From Colwellia echini (GTDB lineage Bacteria; Pseudomonadota; Gammaproteobacteria; Enterobacterales; Alteromonadaceae): a DNA stretch of 64,000 nt. Below the pieces are notes generated by a model. That model had not been told where the DNA came from and did no database searches. It saw only the letters and a program-made list of their open reading frames with translations. The stretch spans positions 1 to 64,000 of the forward strand of contig NZ_PJAI02000007.1 of assembly GCF_002843355.2 (NCBI RefSeq), in the 5' to 3' direction. Within the stretch, counting starts at the first letter, position 1; each line of letters starts with the position of its first letter. This document shows positions 56,103 to 64,000 of the stretch, piece after piece. Position numbers and translations under genes: made by a program.

Positions 56103-57259
56103 CCTCGTTAGTCACTTCAACGCAAGACGATACTTCTATCTTGCTCACTATCGAAAAATTATCAATAAAACTACAGGACAAAGTGATTTTATCAAGTTTA
56201 GATCTACGTCTTAATGAAGGAGATATTTTAGGACTCGTTGGTGCAAGTGGCTGCGGTAAAACAACCTTGCTTAACACTATTGCTGGTTTTGTTAAAGTCA
56301 ATGAAGGCACGATCACGCTTGATGGGCGTATACTCAATAGTAAGCTAGCCAACAATAAAGACGAGATCAACTTACCGGCAGAGCAGCGTCAAGTTGGAAT
56401 GATTTTTCAAGACTATGCTCTATTTCCTCACCTTACAGTCAAAGAGAATATTGCTTTTGGGATTGCTAAGCTTAGTAAAGCTAAGCAAACACAACAAATT
56501 GATCAGTTACTTCACATATTAAAACTTACTGATTACCGTGATAGTTATATCCACCAACTTTCTGGTGGGCAACAACAACGTGTGGCAATTGCTAGGGCGC
56601 TTGCGCCAAAACCTAAGTTATTATTACTCGATGAGCCATTTTCTAATATTGATGCGCGCCTTAGAAATGAATTGATGGTCGAAATAAGATTATTATTAAA
56701 AGAATTTAAAACAACAGCTATATTTGTTACTCATAACAAAGATGAAGTGTTTACCTTTGCTGACAAAATGGCAGTAATGTCTCAAGGTCAGTTATTACAA
56801 TTTGATCAGCCAAGTATTGTTTGTCAGCAGCCAAACAGTTATCAAGTAGCTGATTTTTTGCAACTTGGCAGTTGGCTTCCTTGTGCTGTTACAACCTCAC
56901 TTAACACTATACTTGCGACAAGCTTACTGGGTGAATTTGAACTAGCCTCTGAGTCAGCAGCGGCTCAGCAAGCGTTAACCTACTTATTGGTTAAACCTTC
57001 ACAACTTATTCTCACTACTGATTTAGCTGAAAACATAATTGCAAATGCACAAGTTGAGTACATTAGTATGACAGAGCAAGGTTATCATTATCACTTGCAA
57101 AGCTTAGATACATTACCCACAGATCCCCCTACTCAAGCTAGTCATTTAGCCTTTACTAAATTAAGTTTATACAGCGACAATATTCTTAATTTAAAGCAAA
57201 AGGTTCGATTAGATATCAAACAAGAAAATTTGTTATTTTTCAATAAATCAATGGCTTAG
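56099..57259 (+). CDS. fbpC: ferric-iron ABC transporter, ATP-binding protein
   Basis: ATPase of 386 aa. Walker A is GASGCGKTTL, Q-loop FQDYALFPHLT, signature LSGGQQQRVAIARAL, Walker B LLLLDEPFSNID and the switch His in VTHNKDE. The C-terminal about 120 residues form the TOBE-like regulatory part (LVKPSQLILTTDL). Its ATGA overlap with fbpB implies coupled translation. It energises Fe3+ uptake with FbpA and FbpB. Confidence 0.94.
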   Translation: MTSLVTSTQDDTSILLTIEKLSIKLQDKVILSSLDLRLNEGDILGLVGASGCGKTTLLNTIAGFVKVNEGTITLDGRILNSKLANNKDEINLPAEQRQVGMIFQDYALFPHLTVKENIAFGIAKLSKAKQTQQIDQLLHILKLTDYRDSYIHQLSGGQQQRVAIARALAPKPKLLLLDEPFSNIDARLRNELMVEIRLLLKEFKTTAIFVTHNKDEVFTFADKMAVMSQGQLLQFDQPSIVCQQPNSYQVADFLQLGSWLPCAVTTSLNTILATSLLGEFELASESAAAQQALTYLLVKPSQLILTTDLAENIIANAQVEYISMTEQGYHYHLQSLDTLPTDPPTQASHLAFTKLSLYSDNILNLKQKVRLDIKQENLLFFNKSMA

Positions 57260-57426
57260 TGTTGTTGTTGAGCTTTGTTTTACTTTGATTGCAACTTGTT
57301 ACACTTTCATAACAACACCTTACAGTCTCTTAGTTACTTTGATTTTATAATTTTATTATCAAAATAAAGTTGTTTAAAACTTGTTCAGTACTCGTTTTAA
57401 ACTTATGTAAAATTAAGGAGTCTGTC

Positions 57427-58197
57427 ATGGGATCAAGCTTAAATCTTGTTCAAAATACGTCAACAGTTGAAGCTAAAAATAGTGAAAAGTTAAAGCAAAA
57501 ATTATTACTAATTGAAGATGATCGTTACCTCAGTCAAGCTTTTCTAGTTAATGATAATAAAACGGCATATCAAACTACAAAAATATGTGCGGGTAACTCG
57601 CTTAAAGCTGATTTAGTAAAGTATTTAGATGAACATAGACCTGACATGATTGTCTTAGATGTAGGCTTTTCTGGTAGTGAAAGCCTATCGGTAATTCGTA
57701 ATATTCGCCATTTGTATGATGGTATACTTTTTATCGTATCAGATAACAATAGTGAACAAGAGCAATTTTCTGCTTTAAAACTTGGTGCTGATGATTACCT
57801 AGTAAAGCCAATGGACAGCCGAATTTTAATGATGCGTATTGAAGGGTTGTTACGTCGCCAAAACCCTGTTATTAACCAAGTAGATTTAGCTAGCTTGACT
57901 ATGGGGGATGTATGTTTACAGCCTAAATCACAAAAGTGCTTTATCAATGGTGAAGGTGTTAAATTAACCACATTTGAGTTTAATTTATTGAAATCACTCG
58001 TTGAACATCAAGGTAATATTTTATCTCGCGACGAATTATATAGCACTCTATTAAGACGAACTTATAACGGGGTTGAGCGAACTCTTGATGTCAGAATGTC
58101 ACAATTACGCGAAAAATTGACCATGGCCGGGATGAAAGATAACCAAATAGAAACGGTTTGGGGTCAAGGCTACATGTTTAATCACATTAGCGCTTAA
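57427..58197 (+). CDS. OmpR/PhoB-family response regulator, orphan
   Basis: Two-domain regulator of 256 aa. The receiver domain begins LLLIEDDRY with acidic E30-D31-D32, the phospho-acceptor D78 (MIVLDVGFSG) and the conserved Lys in DDYLVKPMD. The winged-helix DNA-binding domain has KLTTFEFNLLKSLVEHQGNI, LSRDELYS and NGVERTLDVRMSQLREKL, ending in VWGQGYMF. The ATG at 57427 has AAGGAG 7 nt upstream. No histidine kinase is adjacent. The N-terminal 22 residues are an extra polar extension. Its proximity to fbpABC is not evidence for iron control. Confidence 0.9.
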   Translation: MGSSLNLVQNTSTVEAKNSEKLKQKLLLIEDDRYLSQAFLVNDNKTAYQTTKICAGNSLKADLVKYLDEHRPDMIVLDVGFSGSESLSVIRNIRHLYDGILFIVSDNNSEQEQFSALKLGADDYLVKPMDSRILMMRIEGLLRRQNPVINQVDLASLTMGDVCLQPKSQKCFINGEGVKLTTFEFNLLKSLVEHQGNILSRDELYSTLLRRTYNGVERTLDVRMSQLREKLTMAGMKDNQIETVWGQGYMFNHISA

Positions 58198-58225
58198 CTA
58201 CTCGCATGTTTAATCCTAATATGAG

Positions 58226-58253
58226 GCGAAAGGTTTATTCCTTTCGCTTTTTT
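58226..58253 (+). terminator. rho-independent terminator after the response regulator
   Basis: GCGAAAGG, loop TTTATT and CCTTTCGC with TTTTTT form an 8-bp terminator about 30 nt after the stop. The remaining gap up to 58537 contains the rraB promoter region and nothing else that can be named. Confidence 0.9.
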
Positions 58254-58537
58254 CATTTTCCCTAATTATAAAACATGTTGCTGTAAAGGTAATCTCGAAA
58301 GAGCAGCAGTTAGTTAGTATAAAAATAATTACTCATCACATACTCGTTTAAATAATACTTGAAAATTAATTAAATATTAGCCAACTATTCTTTAAACAAC
58401 ATTGAGCTTAGTTACTTTTTCTGTATACTCGACATAATTTTTAAGAGCTTCATGTTAACGGAGCCAGAGCAATTTATAACTCTACATATTATAACTGAGG
58501 TAGTTGACAGTAAATTGCAATAAAACAGGAACAAATT

Positions 58538-58888
58538 ATGATTGATGAAGAATTACAACAATGGTTTGACCATACAGATATGCTAGTAACCGAGTTGCTT
58601 GAGGATGGTACCAATGAAGAAGTGTATCATACGATAGAACACCACTTTGCGAGTAGTGATTTTAACTTATTAGAAAAGTCGGCAATTGCTGCGTTTAAGT
58701 TAGGTCTTGAAATTGAAGAGCCTGAAGAAGCAGAATTAGAAAATGGCGATAAAGTATTTGCGTTTGATATCGTAACAGAGCAAATGTTAGACGTAGATGT
58801 GATTAAAAAAGAAACACAAGAAATGTTTGAATTAGCAAAAAAATGCGGTGTTGACTATGATGGTTGGGGCACTTATTTCGAAGAATAA
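58538..58888 (+). CDS. rraB: ribonuclease E inhibitor RraB
   Basis: Small acidic protein of 116 aa that binds RNase E and changes its activity in mRNA decay. Family features are the acidic helical start (WFDHTDMLVTELLEDGTNEE), the HHFASSDFNLLEKSAIAAFKLG core and the C-terminal VDYDGWGTYFE. CAGGA lies about 8 nt before the ATG. It is monocistronic. Confidence 0.93.
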   Translation: MIDEELQQWFDHTDMLVTELLEDGTNEEVYHTIEHHFASSDFNLLEKSAIAAFKLGLEIEEPEEAELENGDKVFAFDIVTEQMLDVDVIKKETQEMFELAKKCGVDYDGWGTYFEE

Positions 58889-59021
58889 TCTAGTTGTTAT
58901 CTAAAGCCTAACCAAGGTTATTCCAATTTATTTATAACCTAAAACTTGCCAAACAGTAATAAATATTTTATTTTTTTACTGTTATCTTGTTATTAAATTG
59001 TTAATGGTAGTGTTAAAAAAG

Positions 59022-59051
59022 TTGACACAAGATGTGAAGCTAAGTTATAAA
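59022..59051 (+). promoter_or_regulatory. sigma-70 promoter of the 51-aa protein gene
   Basis: TTGACA (59022-59027), an 18-bp spacer and TATAAA (59046-59051), about 55 bp before the small gene. Confidence 0.65.
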
Positions 59052-59107
59052 TAGACTACCTAACTGGTTTACCAGTTTTAAAGGATTAACAAAAAGGAAA
59101 ATAGACC

Positions 59108-59263
59108 ATGGATTGGCTCACATATGCACTAACCCAAGAAAATAGCCTACTGATTATTTCAATTATTGTTGTTGTGAGTATCTTTGTTTTTGCGGCAAGA
59201 AAAGCTCATCTCAATCATTTAGATAAAATCAAAAAAATAGAAGACTCATTCAATATTAAGTAA
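59108..59263 (+). CDS. small single-helix membrane protein, 51 aa
   Basis: A short frame opening MDWLTYALTQENSLL, then the helix IISIIVVVSIFVFAA, then a basic/amphipathic tail RKAHLNHLDKIKKIEDSFN. A ribosome site (AAGGA, about 10 nt upstream) and a good promoter precede it, so it is likely real. The topology is one membrane helix with a cytoplasmic positively charged tail. No family is recognised. Confidence 0.62.
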   Translation: MDWLTYALTQENSLLIISIIVVVSIFVFAARKAHLNHLDKIKKIEDSFNIK

Positions 59264-59361
59264 TTCCTTGAAGTAAAGTAAATCTTTTTAACTCATTCAT
59301 TTCAAACTCATCCAACACTAATACTGTAAATAAAATCACCAGCGAGTTATCAGTCAGAGTA

Positions 59362-60408
59362 TTAAACGACGGCTGTTTTGTTATCTATTGGCGTAGCACT
59401 TGAATCTCTAACAATAAGTTTGGGTACATATTGACTCACTGTAACAAGGTTCTTCTGTTTACGAACTAAACCTAAAAGCAGATTCGTTGCATCTTCAGCA
59501 ATTTGGTTGTTAGGTTGATCCGCTGTTGTCAATTTTGGCCAAGTTTGACGAGAGAATGGACTGTTTTCGAAGCCAACTATCGACAGCTTATCCGGAATCG
59601 AAACCCCCATTAATCTCGCTGCAAATAATGCACCAGCGGCAATTTCATCGTTACAAGAGAAAATAGCGGTAGGGCGAGTGCCTTTACCTTTCGGTTTCAT
59701 AAGCTGTTTTGCGCCGCTAACACCAGAATCAAATGAATATTCACCTTCAATAAGCAGTGATTCATCAAAAGCAATATTACTTTCTTTTAATGCTATTCTA
59801 TAACCTTTATAGCGCTCTATGGTCGACATATGGTGCGCATCACCGGCAATAAAAGCAATATCTGTATGACCTAAATCGATAAGGTGTTGGGTAATTGTTT
59901 GGGCCGCTTCTCTATCATTTACCATCACGCAAGGGCATAAATCATCTGGCGCAACATCACCTGACATAATACGCACAATTTTTACGTCAAGATCTAATAA
60001 TGCTTTTACGAAGTCAGGCATTTCAGACAAAGGCGGGGTAAGTACTAACCCTGCAATACGAGATTGCTTAATCATATTAATTACCTCTTCGGTAATATCT
60101 TTATCTTTTGAATCACAAGGATGAATAAGTAGTTCAAAACCCTGTTTTTTACAGGCGGATAAAATACCCTTTTGCATATCAATAATATAATAAGCATTTG
60201 GATTATCATAAATATAAGCTACAGAATAAGACTTAGTACCGGCAAGGTTACGAGCTGCCAAATTAGGCTTGTAGTTAAGTTGCGCTACAACTTCTTGTAC
60301 TTTGTCGCGGGTTGATTGACGTACAGATGCTTCATTGTTCATCACTCGAGAAACTGTTTTGATGGAAACGCCTGCTTGCTTTGCTACGTCATTAATAGTT
60401 GCTTTCAT
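59362..60408 (-). CDS. LacI-family regulator, probable amino-sugar repressor (NagR-like)
   Basis: Repressor of 348 aa with the classical N-terminus MKATINDVAKQAGVSIKTVS, hinge region NYKPNLAARNLAG and an effector-binding domain ending PFSRQTWPKLTTADQP. It is divergent from pgi across 255 bp with one palindrome, TGACAGCGCTGTCA, in between. The same motif lies before nagB and the 62883 receptor. LacI-type NagR proteins are described in Shewanella for N-acetylglucosamine use, and this motif agrees with my memory of that site. The effector is therefore probably an amino-sugar phosphate, by inference. Confidence 0.82.
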   Translation of the reverse strand: MKATINDVAKQAGVSIKTVSRVMNNEASVRQSTRDKVQEVVAQLNYKPNLAARNLAGTKSYSVAYIYDNPNAYYIIDMQKGILSACKKQGFELLIHPCDSKDKDITEEVINMIKQSRIAGLVLTPPLSEMPDFVKALLDLDVKIVRIMSGDVAPDDLCPCVMVNDREAAQTITQHLIDLGHTDIAFIAGDAHHMSTIERYKGYRIALKESNIAFDESLLIEGEYSFDSGVSGAKQLMKPKGKGTRPTAIFSCNDEIAAGALFAARLMGVSIPDKLSIVGFENSPFSRQTWPKLTTADQPNNQIAEDATNLLLGLVRKQKNLVTVSQYVPKLIVRDSSATPIDNKTAVV

Positions 60409-60531
60409 TTATCGGTAACCTTGATTTTATTATTAAGTATCAAATGTATGTATTAGTTTGACTTTGATTAATAGCATACCTGATGGTAGTAATATTGATA
60501 CATTTACATTACTATATAGTATATAAAATAT

Positions 60532-60545
60532 TGACAGCGCTGTCA
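60532..60545. promoter_or_regulatory. predicted amino-sugar regulon operator between the LacI gene and pgi
   Basis: TGACAGCGCTGTCA, identical to the nagB site. The plus-strand TTGACA (60531-60536) inside it is a -35 for pgi, with a TATACG/TACGGT region about 17 bp downstream. The repressor would block that promoter and may also control its own gene. Confidence 0.82.
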
Positions 60546-60663
60546 TTTTTTTATACGGTATCACAATATTTTTACATGTCATAATAATTAAATGGAGCTA
60601 ATACTCAATTTAACATTATGATAAATCGAAGAATTGTTACTACACCACCTTCTAGGAATTAGT

Positions 60664-62304
60664 ATGTCATCCCGTCAAACATTAGCAAGCTGGAAAAAAC
60701 TTCAACAACTTGCCCAAGATAAAAAATCTCAACACATGAATACCCTGTTTGCCCAAGACAGCGAACGCTTCAATAAATTCTCTATTGAATTGCCTAATAT
60801 GCTACTTGATTACTCTAAAAACTTAATCGATAGTGAAACCATGACCGCTTTATTAGCGTTAGCGGAAGAAACGGAAGTATGCGATTGGCGAACTAAAATG
60901 TTCGCGGGTGAAAAAATCAATAAAACTGAAGATCGTGCAGTTTTGCATACCGCTTTACGTCGTCAAAGTTTAGAGCCTTTGATGGTTGATGGTGTAAATG
61001 TCACTGAAGAAGTACAAAACCAATTAGCAGAAATGGAAGTTTTTGTTGATAAAGTTCGTCAAGGACATTGGTTAGGTTATTCTGGCAAACGTATTACTGA
61101 CATTGTTAATATTGGTGTAGGTGGCTCAAACCTTGGCCCACAAATGGTTACCGAAGCATTAAAACACTATAGCGATGGTAGCGTAAACGTTCATTATGTT
61201 TCTAACGTTGATGGCGCGCAAATCGCAGAAGAGCTCCGTCCTCTCGACCCTGAAAAAGTACTTTTCATTGTTTCGAGTAAAACTTTCACTACAACTGAAA
61301 CCATGACTAATGCGCGTACTGCTATTAATTGGTTAACTAGCTCATCGTTTGATGAGAAAGCGGTTGCCAAACATTTTGTTGCTGTAACAGCGAACAAAGA
61401 AAAAGCAATGAGTTTTGGTATTGAAGAAGAAAATATCTTTGATATGTGGGATTGGGTTGGTGGTCGTTTCTCGCTTTGGTCAGCAATTGGTCTTGCTATT
61501 GCACTCGATCTTGGTTTTGACAAGTTTAAAGAGTTATTAAGTGGCGCCAACGATATGGATGAACACTTTAAAACCGCACCATTAAAAGATAATTTCCCTG
61601 TAGTGCTAGCAATGCTCAGTGTCTGGAATACCACTTTCTTAGGTTCTCAGTCGCAAGCAATTTTACCTTATGATCAAACCTTACATATGTTGACCGCTTA
61701 TTTACAACAAGCTGAAATGGAAAGTAATGGTAAGTCGGTAAGTTGGGAAGGTGATGAAGTTGATTATGCAACAGTTCCTTCCATTTGGGGCGAGTTAGGC
61801 ATTAATGGTCAACATGCTTTTTACCAATATTTACATCAAAGTAATAATGTAGTACCTGCTGACTTTATTGGTTCAGTAAAGAGTGTTACGCCTGTAAAAG
61901 GTCATCATGAAACTTTAATGTCAAACTTCTTTGCTCAAACACAAGCATTAATGGCTGGTGTTAATGAAGAGCAAGTGCGTGCTGATTTAAAGTTCAGAGG
62001 CCTTAACGCTGAAGATATTGATAAAATAGCCCCTCATAAAGTACACAAGGGTAATCGTCCTACCAATACTATATTACTTAAGCGTATTGACCCGAAAAAC
62101 TTAGGTAGTTTAATTGCAGCTTATGAACACAAAATATTTGTGCAAGGTATTCTCTTACAAATATGTTCTTTCGATCAGTGGGGAGTTGAGCTTGGTAAAG
62201 GACTTGCTGCAGAGATTCAAAAAGAGTTAGAGACGAATGATATTTCAGAGCAACATGACTGTTCAACGGCAAGCTTATTGAAGTTTTATCAAGCGGCTAA
62301 GTAA
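60664..62304 (+). CDS. pgi: glucose-6-phosphate isomerase
   Basis: Interconverts glucose-6-phosphate and fructose-6-phosphate. The 546-aa enzyme has VNIGVGGSNLGP, SKTFTTTET, GRFSLWSAIGLA, GQHAFYQYLHQ with the catalytic His, and the C-terminal signature FDQWGVELGK. The ATG at 60664 follows AGGA at 7 nt; an in-frame start further up (60634) is not supported. It links the two sugar loci: glucose-6-phosphate from glucokinase and fructose-6-phosphate from NagB. Control of pgi by an amino-sugar repressor is unusual. Confidence 0.95.
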   Translation: MSSRQTLASWKKLQQLAQDKKSQHMNTLFAQDSERFNKFSIELPNMLLDYSKNLIDSETMTALLALAEETEVCDWRTKMFAGEKINKTEDRAVLHTALRRQSLEPLMVDGVNVTEEVQNQLAEMEVFVDKVRQGHWLGYSGKRITDIVNIGVGGSNLGPQMVTEALKHYSDGSVNVHYVSNVDGAQIAEELRPLDPEKVLFIVSSKTFTTTETMTNARTAINWLTSSSFDEKAVAKHFVAVTANKEKAMSFGIEEENIFDMWDWVGGRFSLWSAIGLAIALDLGFDKFKELLSGANDMDEHFKTAPLKDNFPVVLAMLSVWNTTFLGSQSQAILPYDQTLHMLTAYLQQAEMESNGKSVSWEGDEVDYATVPSIWGELGINGQHAFYQYLHQSNNVVPADFIGSVKSVTPVKGHHETLMSNFFAQTQALMAGVNEEQVRADLKFRGLNAEDIDKIAPHKVHKGNRPTNTILLKRIDPKNLGSLIAAYEHKIFVQGILLQICSFDQWGVELGKGLAAEIQKELETNDISEQHDCSTASLLKFYQAAK

Positions 62305-62412
62305 TTTTGTCTTTAAGTAAAAAGAACCTATTTTTGCCATTAGGGGACGATTAATTAAACGTATTTTAATCGTAAACTAAAAAAAATCACTTTGTAGGTT
62401 ATTATTCAATTT

Positions 62413-62450
62413 AAGGTAACAACAGTTAATGCTGTTGTTACCTTTTTTTT
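62413..62450 (+). terminator. rho-independent terminator after pgi
   Basis: AAGGTAACAACAG, loop TTAATG and CTGTTGTTACCTT with eight T's in the tail form a strong 13-bp terminator. The remaining gap to 62882 holds the two operators and no gene. Confidence 0.93.
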
Positions 62451-62729
62451 GCACCTTTGTTCAATATAAAAATCATGAATTTTATAACTAATTAAGTTCA
62501 ATATTTTTACCTAATGTTATTAAATAAAAAGTATAATTCTAAGTTTGTGGTTTTATTTTGAACTTAAACAGCTAATAAGTTCGACAAATAACAAATTAAC
62601 ACAAAAAAATATAAATATTTAAACCCTTTAAAATCAATTTGTTATGACTTTTTATGTATGTTTTTTATGTTTTTTTCTATTTTATTCTGGTCAAACGATA
62701 AAATAAGGGGTAAGGTTTAGTTAACTTCA

Positions 62730-62743
62730 TGACAACGCTGTCA
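62730..62743. promoter_or_regulatory. predicted operator 1 upstream of the second TonB receptor
   Basis: TGACAACGCTGTCA differs by one base from the nagB and pgi operators. Confidence 0.8.
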
Positions 62744-62751
62744 TCCGGTAA

Positions 62752-62765
62752 TGACAACGCTGTCA
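62752..62765. promoter_or_regulatory. predicted operator 2 upstream of the second TonB receptor
   Basis: TGACAACGCTGTCA again, 22 bp from the first copy (about two helical turns), suggesting two dimers on one face of the DNA. Confidence 0.8.
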
Positions 62766-62882
62766 TAAAAGGGCCAGTTTAGTCACTAAATTGTGACTAC
62801 ACTGAAATAAATAAAAATTATTACTATAAGTTTGAATATTAAGTATTCAAACAAAATCAAAAAACATATCAAGGGGAAGTTT

Positions 62883-64000
62883 GTGAAAACTAAAACATTC
62901 AAAAGAGGCGTACTAGCGAGCTCAATTGCAGTAATCTTAGCAAGTACCTCATCACTTGCGTTAGCTGCTGAAGAAGCGGCTGCTACATTAACGGATAAAG
63001 ATGTTGAAACTATCCAAGTAACAGGCATGGCTGGTTCTAACCGAGCTAGTGTAAATGCTAAACGCTTTTCAGATGCCATCGTTGATGGTGTAAGCTCTGA
63101 AGATGTAGGCCAATTTCCAGATTCAGATGTTGCCCAGGCACTTGCTCGTATTCCGGGTGTTACAGTAGGTCGTGAATTTGGTCAAGGCAACTCGGTATCT
63201 ATTCGTGGTACTGACCCAGTGATGACATTGACTACCCTAAATGGCCAAAACGTTTCAGCTACTGGTTGGTGGGATCAAGGTAACCTTGACCGTTCATTCA
63301 ACTATTCAATGCTTCCATCAGACTTAATTGGCGGTATTGACGTTTATAAAACGACTCAAGCTAATTTAGTTGAAGGTGGTATCGGTGGTACAGTTATTGT
63401 TAAAACCCTTAAACCGTTAGATTTAGATGCGCATAGATCTTATATCTCAGTTAAAGGTGAATATGGTTCAATCAGCGAAACAGCAAACCCTGAAGTATCT
63501 GGTTTATACAGCTGGAAAAATGATGATGAAACTTTTGGTATTTTAGTTTCTGGTGCTTATATTGACCGTGAATATTTACGTCGTGGTACCGAATCAGATT
63601 TAGATTGGGGCGGCCGTTCGTCAATCCAACCTTCTGGCTTTCAACAAAACCAAGAACGTACAGCACTTGACGCAACCATTCAATATCGTCCTACTGATAA
63701 CCTAGAGTTTAGTTTTCATGCATTGTCGCTTGATTTAGGCGGCGACAGTATTGGCGCTAACATGTACATTCAAACCGATACTAACTGGGTAGGTAGTCCA
63801 GCTGACGGTACAGCGGGCCCTGGTAATACAACTAACCCTTCAGCGTGTGAACAATTTAATGATGCAGGTGTTTGTGTAATAAGTAATACGCTTGCAAGCG
63901 CACCAACAGATGTGTTCTTCCAAAACTGGGCACGTAAAGGTGAAATGAGTTCTGATACCTTTGAATTAAGCGGTACTTATACAGGTGATGACTTTAGTGT
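62883..64000 (+). CDS. TonB-dependent receptor, partial, probable chito-oligosaccharide importer
   Basis: Open to the window end, 372 codons seen. The start is GTG at 62883 with AAGGGGAAG just upstream. It has a signal peptide (about 1-30, ending in SLALA), a TonB-box-like VETIQVTGMAG, and a plug domain with SDVAQALARIPGVTVGREFG and SIRGTDPVMTLTTLNGQNV, ending in a glycine-rich GGIGGTVIVKT. Barrel strands then begin. The 3' part and barrel are missing, so the ligand cannot be judged from sequence. Two NagR-type operators directly upstream favour N-acetylglucosamine oligomers (NagP/ChiP role). Confidence 0.85.
   Translation, partial: MKTKTFKRGVLASSIAVILASTSSLALAAEEAAATLTDKDVETIQVTGMAGSNRASVNAKRFSDAIVDGVSSEDVGQFPDSDVAQALARIPGVTVGREFGQGNSVSIRGTDPVMTLTTLNGQNVSATGWWDQGNLDRSFNYSMLPSDLIGGIDVYKTTQANLVEGGIGGTVIVKTLKPLDLDAHRSYISVKGEYGSISETANPEVSGLYSWKNDDETFGILVSGAYIDREYLRRGTESDLDWGGRSSIQPSGFQQNQERTALDATIQYRPTDNLEFSFHALSLDLGGDSIGANMYIQTDTNWVGSPADGTAGPGNTTNPSACEQFNDAGVCVISNTLASAPTDVFFQNWARKGEMSSDTFELSGTYTGDDFS

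Overview
The window reads as chromosomal DNA of an AT-rich marine gammaproteobacterium of the order Alteromonadales, most likely Colwelliaceae (Colwellia/Thalassotalea-like). The reasons are the FxsA-GroESL order, divergent epmB/efp, a PanP-type aspartate decarboxylase, RraB, several TonB-dependent receptors, LacI-controlled sugar clusters and dispersed palindromic repeats. The genus is an inference from gene content. No rRNA, tRNA, CRISPR array, phage or intact transposase gene was seen.

Layout. 1-5.8 kb: a repeat end, then cutA-dsbD (minus strand), fxsA, and groES-groEL behind a good sigma-32 promoter, followed by three identical 123-bp units that each end in a terminator. 5.9-16.3 kb: envelope genes (two small outer-membrane barrels, an OmpA-type porin, a VTT membrane protein, a membrane-anchored periplasmic-binding/OmpA fusion, a DUF4136 lipoprotein, a DUF3016 protein) and epmB/efp.

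16.5-38.9 kb: a complete alpha-glucan (starch/glycogen/maltodextrin) locus. It holds a LacI regulator, an MFS sugar transporter, glucokinase, GH31 alpha-glucosidase, GH13 alpha-glucosidase, secreted GH13 alpha-amylase, a TonB-dependent receptor and two large lipoprotein pullulanases. Seven copies of a TRMATACGTATKYA-type palindrome lie in its promoter regions, which predicts one regulon: surface debranching and hydrolysis, outer-membrane import, periplasmic and cytoplasmic trimming, then phosphorylation of glucose. A FAM173-like methyltransferase gene sits inside the block.

39-46.5 kb: a 311-bp MITE-like element, an acyltransferase with a winged-helix-like tail, then the least ordinary region. 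That region has an FHA/winged-helix protein overlapping a receptor-type Ser/Thr kinase with a TPR ectodomain, a tail-to-tail gene for an exported peptide made of four perfect 11-residue repeats, and two unrecognised small proteins.

46.6-59.3 kb: a YadGH-type ABC exporter with a TrmB-like methyltransferase, panP, nagB, a YcxB-like protein, a second MITE-like element, a Fur-box-led fbpABC ferric-iron importer, an orphan OmpR-type regulator, rraB and an unlisted 51-residue membrane protein.

59.3-64 kb: a second LacI regulator, pgi, and a TonB-dependent receptor cut by the window end. TGACARCGCTGTCA palindromes upstream of nagB, pgi and the receptor link them into an amino-sugar (N-acetylglucosamine/chitin) regulon.

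The candidates for something undescribed are the kinase/FHA/repeat-peptide locus, the triplicated terminator unit behind groEL, and the two short inverted-repeat elements.
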